64,000 nucleotides of DNA, taken from Paguma larvata (taxonomy: Eukaryota > Chordata > Mammalia > Carnivora > Viverridae). Numbering within the stretch: the first letter of the stretch is position 1; each line of letters begins with the position of its first letter. The position numbers and the translations under genes were made by a program. The DNA lies in the NCBI GenBank assembly GCA_030068075.1, contig CM057836.1, positions 72,701,788 through 72,765,787 of the forward strand, given 5' to 3'. Below are positions 58,590 to 64,000 of the stretch, piece after piece. Below the pieces are notes generated by a model, which was given only the letters and a program-made list of their open reading frames with translations, searched no databases and was not told the DNA's origin.

Positions 58590-60870
58590 GGTAGAAACAA
58601 AGCCTGTTCCATAAGCACAATGGAATGAAATTAGAAATTAGAAAGAAAATTGGGAAATTCACAAATACATGGATTGAATATTAAATAATCATAAATAATT
58701 ATCAAAAAAGAAATCAAAAAGGAAATTAGAAAATATTGAATGGAAATAAAGACAACATATCAATCTTTATGGGATACAGCTAAAGGAGTGCTAGGAGGAA
58801 TACTTATAAGTGTAAATACCTGTATTCAAAAAAGAAGTCTCAAAGCAAAAACTTAGCCTTCCACATATGACAATAAAGAAGAGCAAACTAAACTTAAAAT
58901 AGGCAAAAGAAAGGAAATAATAAAGAACAGAACATAAATGGGTGAAATAGAGAAGAAGAAAACAGTAGAGAAATTTTATGAAATCAAAAGTTGTTTCTTA
59001 GAAAGTATCAACAACATGGACAAGTTGTTCACGAGACCAACCAAGAGACAAGGAGAAGACTAAAATCACTAAAATCAGAAATGGAAAGAGGATATCACTA
59101 CTGACTTCACAAAAGTAAAAATTATCATAAAGGAATAATAATATATAAAAATATATAACATATAAAAATTACATGCCAGTAAATTAGATAGATGAAACGG
59201 ACAAGTTTCTGAAAAGATACAAACGACTAAACATAACTCGAGGTAGATTATCTGAATAGGCCTATAACATATAAACAGTGAATTAGTAATCAAAAAACTA
59301 ATGACAAAGAAAAACCAGATCCATTTGGCTTTAGCACTGAATTCTACCACACGTTAAAACTAACTCCTCACCTACTCTTCCAGAATGCAGAAGGAGAAAC
59401 CCTTCTGAACTTTTTCTGTGAGGCCAGTATTACCCTGATACCAATACCAGACTAAGAAAACTATAGACCAGTATCAATTATGGATATAAATGTAAAAATT
59501 CTCAACAAAATACTAGCAAAGCAAACCTAGCAACCTATAAAACAAATAACACATGACGACCAAGCGAGACTTATCCTAAGAATGTAAGTTTGGTTCCAGA
59601 TCCCAAAATCTGTGAATGTAATAGATTGTATCAAAGAATAAAAAACAAAATTCATATGATTACTTTAGTAGGCACAGAAAAAGCTTTTCACAGAATCCAA
59701 CATTTCTCATTATAATAACACCAAAAAAACAAAGATGAAGAGAACTTCCTCGACCAGATAAGTAGCATGTGAAGAACCTTAGGGCTAACATCACAGTCAA
59801 TGGTGAAAGACTGGATACTTTTCCCTAAGATCAGTAACAAGGAAACTATTTTGACCACTTTTATTCAACATAGTATTGGAGTTTCTAGCCAGGGCAGTTA
59901 GGCAAAAAATAAAATAAAAAACATCCAGATGGATAAAGAAGACGACTATCTCTGTTCACAGATGATATGCTCTTATATGTAGAAAATACTAAAATATATA
60001 CCTAATAAAAACCTTGTTTGGCGAATTAAAATGTTCAGCAAGGTTGCAAGATGCAAGACCAATTACAACAGTTATATTTCTATACACTCGAACAATCCAA
60101 AAATGAAGTAAGAAAATTCCATTTGTAATAACATCTAGAAGAATAAAATACCTAGCAATAAGTTTAACAAAAGAAATATAAAACCTACTCTTAAAAACTA
60201 CAAAACATTGTTGAAAGAAGTTTCAGATCTAAATTAATGGAAAGACCTCACGAGTTCATGGATTGGAGACATTATTCAAATGGCAATAATCCCCAAACTG
60301 ATCTACTTATTCAGTGCAACCCCTATCAGAATCTCAGCTGACTTCTTTGTAGAAACTGACAAACAATTCTAAAATTCATATGGAATTGCAAGGGCAGTTT
60401 GGCCTGAATGGCCAAAACAAAGTTGGGAAAGAACAAAGTGGAAGACTCACACTTTCTGGTTTCAAAGCTTCAAGCAATTGTGGTAGGTGGCACAAAGATA
60501 GACATATAAATCAATGGAATAAGAGCTGAGAGTCCATAGACGAACCTTCACTTCTCTGACCAACTGATTTTAGCAGTGTGCCAAGATCATTCAATGGGGA
60601 AAGAATAGTCTTTTCAACAAATGTTGGTGGCACAGTTGGAAAGCGTGCAAAAGAATGAAATTTGACTCCTAACCTTAGAGCATATACCAAAATTAACTTA
60701 AAATGGATCAAAGACCTGAATGGAAAAGCTTAAAACTATAAAACTCTTAGGAGAAAGCATAGGAGTAAATCTTCATGACCTTGAATTTGGCAAAGGATTC
60801 CTACGTGTGACCCCAAAAGCATGAGCAACAAAAGAAAAAGTAGGTAAATTGGACTCCATCAAAATAATCT
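58590..60870 (+). mobile_element. L1 ORF2 fragment, broken
   Basis: About 2.3 kb in forward order: ggaaattcacaaatacatgg, gaagagcaaactaaacttaa, ttaccctgataccaatacca, the reverse-transcriptase Asp-Asp site near 59960 (gatgatatgctcttatatgt), aacccctatcagaatctcag and aaattggactccatcaaaat. Stops and indels interrupt every frame, so no active enzyme is encoded. It stops before the ORF2 end and has no 3' UTR or poly(A). Confidence 0.75.
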
Positions 60871-61054
60871 CCTAGCATGCTCAAGGAAGTTGGGAGGAAT
60901 TGTGGATAATTACTTAAATATCCTTCAAGATCCCTCGAAGAGTCTGTATTGCGTGGAAAAGCCAGAGGAGGAGAAGTAAGTGTCACAGTGACTGGTGAGG
61001 GGTGGTGGTGGTGGAGGAGTCACTGCCTCTTTAGTAGGTGAGAGGTCTCATGCT

Positions 61055-61260
61055 AAGTCTAGGAGCATAGACTTCAGAGTCCTACAGTCTCGAGTTTGAA
61101 CTTCAGCTCTGCTCCTTATTAGCTGACTGACTTTGGGCAAGTGTCTTCATCTCTCTGAGCTTCGGTTTTCTAATTAGCAAAACTACAATAATAAAATCTG
61201 CCTCTCGGGAATATGAAAATTAATGAGATCTCTGCATTGTGCAGAATATAGTACAAAACT
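61055..61260 (+). mobile_element. MIR SINE, first of a pair
   Basis: catagacttcagagtcctac, gagtttgaacttcagctctg, ttgggcaagtgtcttcatct, gagcttcggttttctaatta and a tgagatctctgcattgtgca end match a forward MIR. Confidence 0.7.
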
Positions 61261-61261
61261 C

Positions 61262-61480
61262 AAAATAGTGGTTAAGAATTTGGGCTCTTAGGTCAGACTG
61301 GGTGTTCCTATTGTAACTCTGCCACTTCTAGCTATATAAACTGCGATTAGTTACCTAACCGCTTTGTGCCTCAGTTTCCTCAGCTGTTGCATAGGATAGT
61401 AACAGAGTTGTTGTGGCAATTAGAGAAAACTAACACATGTTGGAAAACAACAGTGTCAGACACTGTAAGTGCTACCACTT
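61262..61480 (+). mobile_element. MIR SINE, second of a pair
   Basis: tggttaagaatttgggctct, taactctgccacttctagct, gttacctaaccgctttgtgc, ctcagtttcctcagctgttg and gtgtcagacactgtaagtgc match a forward MIR, directly after the first copy. Confidence 0.75.
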
Positions 61481-64000
61481 AGTAGCCAATCTTAAGTCCC
61501 GTTTTGTTCGGAAGTGCCTCCGCGCTTCCTGTCCAGTGGATCATCACATCTGCTCTTATTCCCCGATTCTCACCGAATGGGCTGTTCTGGAGCTTAAAGC
61601 ACTATTAGTTTCCAAAAGTCTCAGTCCTATTGCTTAGTGGTATGTTTTCTCATGAGGTACAGAAATTCCTTTGAAAATGAAAGAGTGACATCCAGTGATA
61701 AAAGGACTGAATAAAGATATTTGGTAAAGAACGTGGCCTGTCATAGCTGTTCATAATCTAAGACAGACTTGAAGTTTTGGGTTGAAAATGCTTTGAAAAT
61801 TGTTAGTGCTATGAAATTTGAAGGTATAAGGAAGTTGTTAATAATTTTAAAAGTGGTTTAAGTGAGAATTGGAACACTTTGAAAAGCATTTATTCCAGAG
61901 AGACTGTGATGAAAATAGATATTTCCTCTGGAAACCCTGACTCAGACTGTTGATCGATTTCCATAATGATGGAGCCAGAAGGTCTCAGGCAGTTCCAGCC
62001 TCCCCCCTCCCCCGCCCGCTTCCATTTATTCTTGCAGAGAAGGGTCCAGAAGTGTGACATGCATTTGTTTTCATTTCAGTCATGGATTATGTAAGCATGT
62101 AAGAAAATTGTTTTTCTGCCTAATTTGAGCTTAAAAACCAGCTAAACGAAGTCACAGTTAAATTATTTGTGTTGGGACGCATTTCTGAATGGTGTTTTTG
62201 CATTTTAGGGAATAATGTATGGCAGTAAAAGAATCTTCCGTTCCTTTTCTTTCATAGGTGGGTTGCCACATAAATTTGATTTCTCACATTTGTTTTCTGT
62301 TGAGATTCATACCTGTTTACTCGTGAAGTTACACTTGTATCATTTAGTGCTGCTGATTACCTGGGACGCCACCTCACCACAGCCACTTCTTCCTGCTGAT
62401 TCCCTTTGCCAGCACGTCACTGCTCCGTAGAATGTGATTTCATAAACTGGGAAGTACTTTCAGTAAGAATTTCAAATGGTTTGTTCGTAGCAAAAAAGGC
62501 TGCTTCAGTCAAAAATCAGGAATCTTGCTTTTGAATATTGGCTTTAGGAATTTTACCTAGAAAATATCTTTATAGTAAATCATTTTGTTTTCCGATATGT
62601 ATTTCTAACTTAAATCATGATATCCTTCTCTTATAGGTGAAAAAAGGTAGATTTTGGTAAATTATTTGTTTCAGACTTTTTTGTAATACTATCCCATGGG
62701 TTTCCTATTGCCTTCAAGCACCTTTGCACCAATCGAATCCGTATTGATTTCTCACGATAAACCCCTGGTTGTTAAGTGTTCTTTGCATTTTACAGGTGAG
62801 GAAGCCGGACTGCAGGCCAGCAGGGATTAAAGATTTAGGAGACTGGAGACTTAGGTCAGGCTCTCTGATCTTCAGTCTCATGCTGTTTCCAGCACACATG
62901 CTTTTCACCTCTCTATTGTTTAAATACGGTAGGCGTTCCTGGAAAGTTTGACTTAAGGGAATAAACTTGCCTATTTTTAAAACTCTTAATTTACTCTTTT
63001 ATCTTTGTTCATTTGGAGAAGTTGGAGACAATAGCAAAAACCTTCTGAACAAGACTGCATTTATATTCAGATTAATCCATTTTCATCTGTTTTAGGAATT
63101 AAAGAATTTCCCCAAATCATGCATAATACAGTAGTAGCGTCAGAATACCCTCAGAGACCTCATCCAAGTCCTCGTGTTCCAGAAGGGGCATGAGGCTCAG
63201 TGATCAATCTAGCCAGATTTTGTTCTTTGTGGGCCCTCAAACTCTTTTGCATGGTTTGTTATTAAGGTAGTGGCATCCAACACTCCTTGAGTTTCCCATC
63301 CTCTTCCCCTTTTAAATGTTTTAGAATTCACCATGAACTAAGTTCCTCTCAGTGCTAAGTTGAAACAGTTTCATCAACTGGTCATTTTTTTAAGGAAGCA
63401 TTCTGGAGGAGTGGCCCTTTAGGGGAATCAACTAGCCCTTGTTACATAACTAGGCAGTTTTTGAAATCTTAGCAGCTGATAGGAAATAATCATTGAGGGA
63501 TTACCTTCGGCCTAACATAGTTTTATATGATGAAGAATGTGGAGGAAGAAAGAAAAGATCTCCACCACTTCTGGTGTGCTATCCTGCGGAAATGACCTCG
63601 CTGGAGCCTGGGGTTAAGTGTTCTAGAAGAATAGTGGCACGACCAAGAAGGAAAGAATTTGAAGGTAGAGCTTGATTTCTTGGTTTTGTAGAGGAGAGAA
63701 AACTTTTCCTTGATTCTCTTAAAGACCCTGACTGGGTCTGAAAATTAAGCTAACAAAGACGGATTAACAGAGAAAAGCATGCACATTTATTTCTCCTAAG
63801 TTTTATGTGACACATGAGCCTTCGTAAGGGAATGAAGACCCAAAGAAATGGTTAAGTCTGAGTGTTTTGATACTAGGTTCGATGAGAGTGGAAAGTTGTG
63901 GAAAAACATGATAGGACAAAAAGGGTATGAGCTTTGGGTAGTAAATTGGTGGAAACTTGGCAAGGCCCACGTATTGGGTTTCTTGGCATCCCTCCATCTT

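Larger units (their letters stand above)
41717..64000 (+). other. SRBD1: SRBD1 intron, 22.3 kb to window end (incomplete)
   Basis: No SRBD1 coding sequence was found after 41716, so this is read as one long intron. Repeats are listed separately. Stretches where I see no recognised feature: 41911-43020, 43960-44880, 46450-47058, 48500-49400, 50190-52500, 53030-54940, 55275-56465, 61485-64000. Open frames of up to about 130 codons occur (for example 46700-47086, 55769-56131, 52726-53022) but none has homology or splice support that I can see. Confidence 0.75.

Noticed and set aside
59075..59350. 91-codon Phe-rich minus-strand frame
   Set aside because: It is antisense of L1 ORF2 sequence.
1..64000. 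CRISPR arrays, operons, prophage or plasmid features
   Set aside because: Repeats are SINE, LINE and microsatellite types, and genes are intron-split; the sequence is mammalian.

Overview
The window is nuclear DNA of a carnivoran mammal, most likely a cat-family species. The clade call rests on about two dozen copies of a tRNA-derived SINE. Each copy has a head reading GGGGCGCCTGGGTGGCTCAG or close to it, a CT-rich middle, an (A)n/AAATAAATAAACATT tail and, usually, a visible target-site duplication. That is the feliform SINEC/CAN-SINE type, and it differs from the dog type. Splice-bounded exons, A+T-rich introns, antisense L1 pieces, MIR, L2 and MER5-like relics fit a mammalian gene interior. 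Nothing bacterial, viral or plasmid-like was seen.

One protein-coding gene is supported: SRBD1 (S1 RNA-binding domain 1), the vertebrate relative of bacterial Tex, on the + strand. Eleven internal exons lie between 4570 and 41716 (4570-4956, 14078-14244, 17705-17822, 19122-19260, 23736-23832, 25078-25213, 27987-28090, 32784-32891, 37462-37619, 40786-40876, 41609-41716). All have AG/GT borders, every splice junction is phase-compatible, and together they encode about 537 uninterrupted residues. They cover a lysine- and acid-rich disordered N-terminal segment, the Tex N-terminal helical domain, the linker region, and the YqgF/RNase H-like domain starting at a [11 protein letters not shown] motif. 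The first coding exon(s), the promoter and the 3' exons (helix-hairpin-helix and S1 domains) are outside the window. No SRBD1 exon was found after 41716, so the last 22 kb read as one large intron.

Layout: 1-4569 upstream intron with an ancient hAT-like DNA element (about 880-2186), a MIR and an old L1 piece; 4570-41716 the exon chain with introns of 0.7-9.1 kb full of SINEs and antisense L1 fragments; 41717-64000 intron with L1 ORF2 relics on both strands, an L1 pile-up at 57.7-60.9 kb carrying a double SINE insertion, and two adjacent MIRs near 61.2 kb.

I found no undescribed biological system. The second-look items are structural: a retroposon insertion that seems to consist only of a tail, a SINE tail grown into a TA/TG microsatellite, nested and tandem SINEs with readable duplications, an 11-bp perfect-arm hairpin, an unidentified 0.4-kb segment with an open frame at 57.3 kb, a T31 tract that may end an unrecognised minus-strand retrocopy, and possible NLS and SUMO motifs in the disordered SRBD1 exon.
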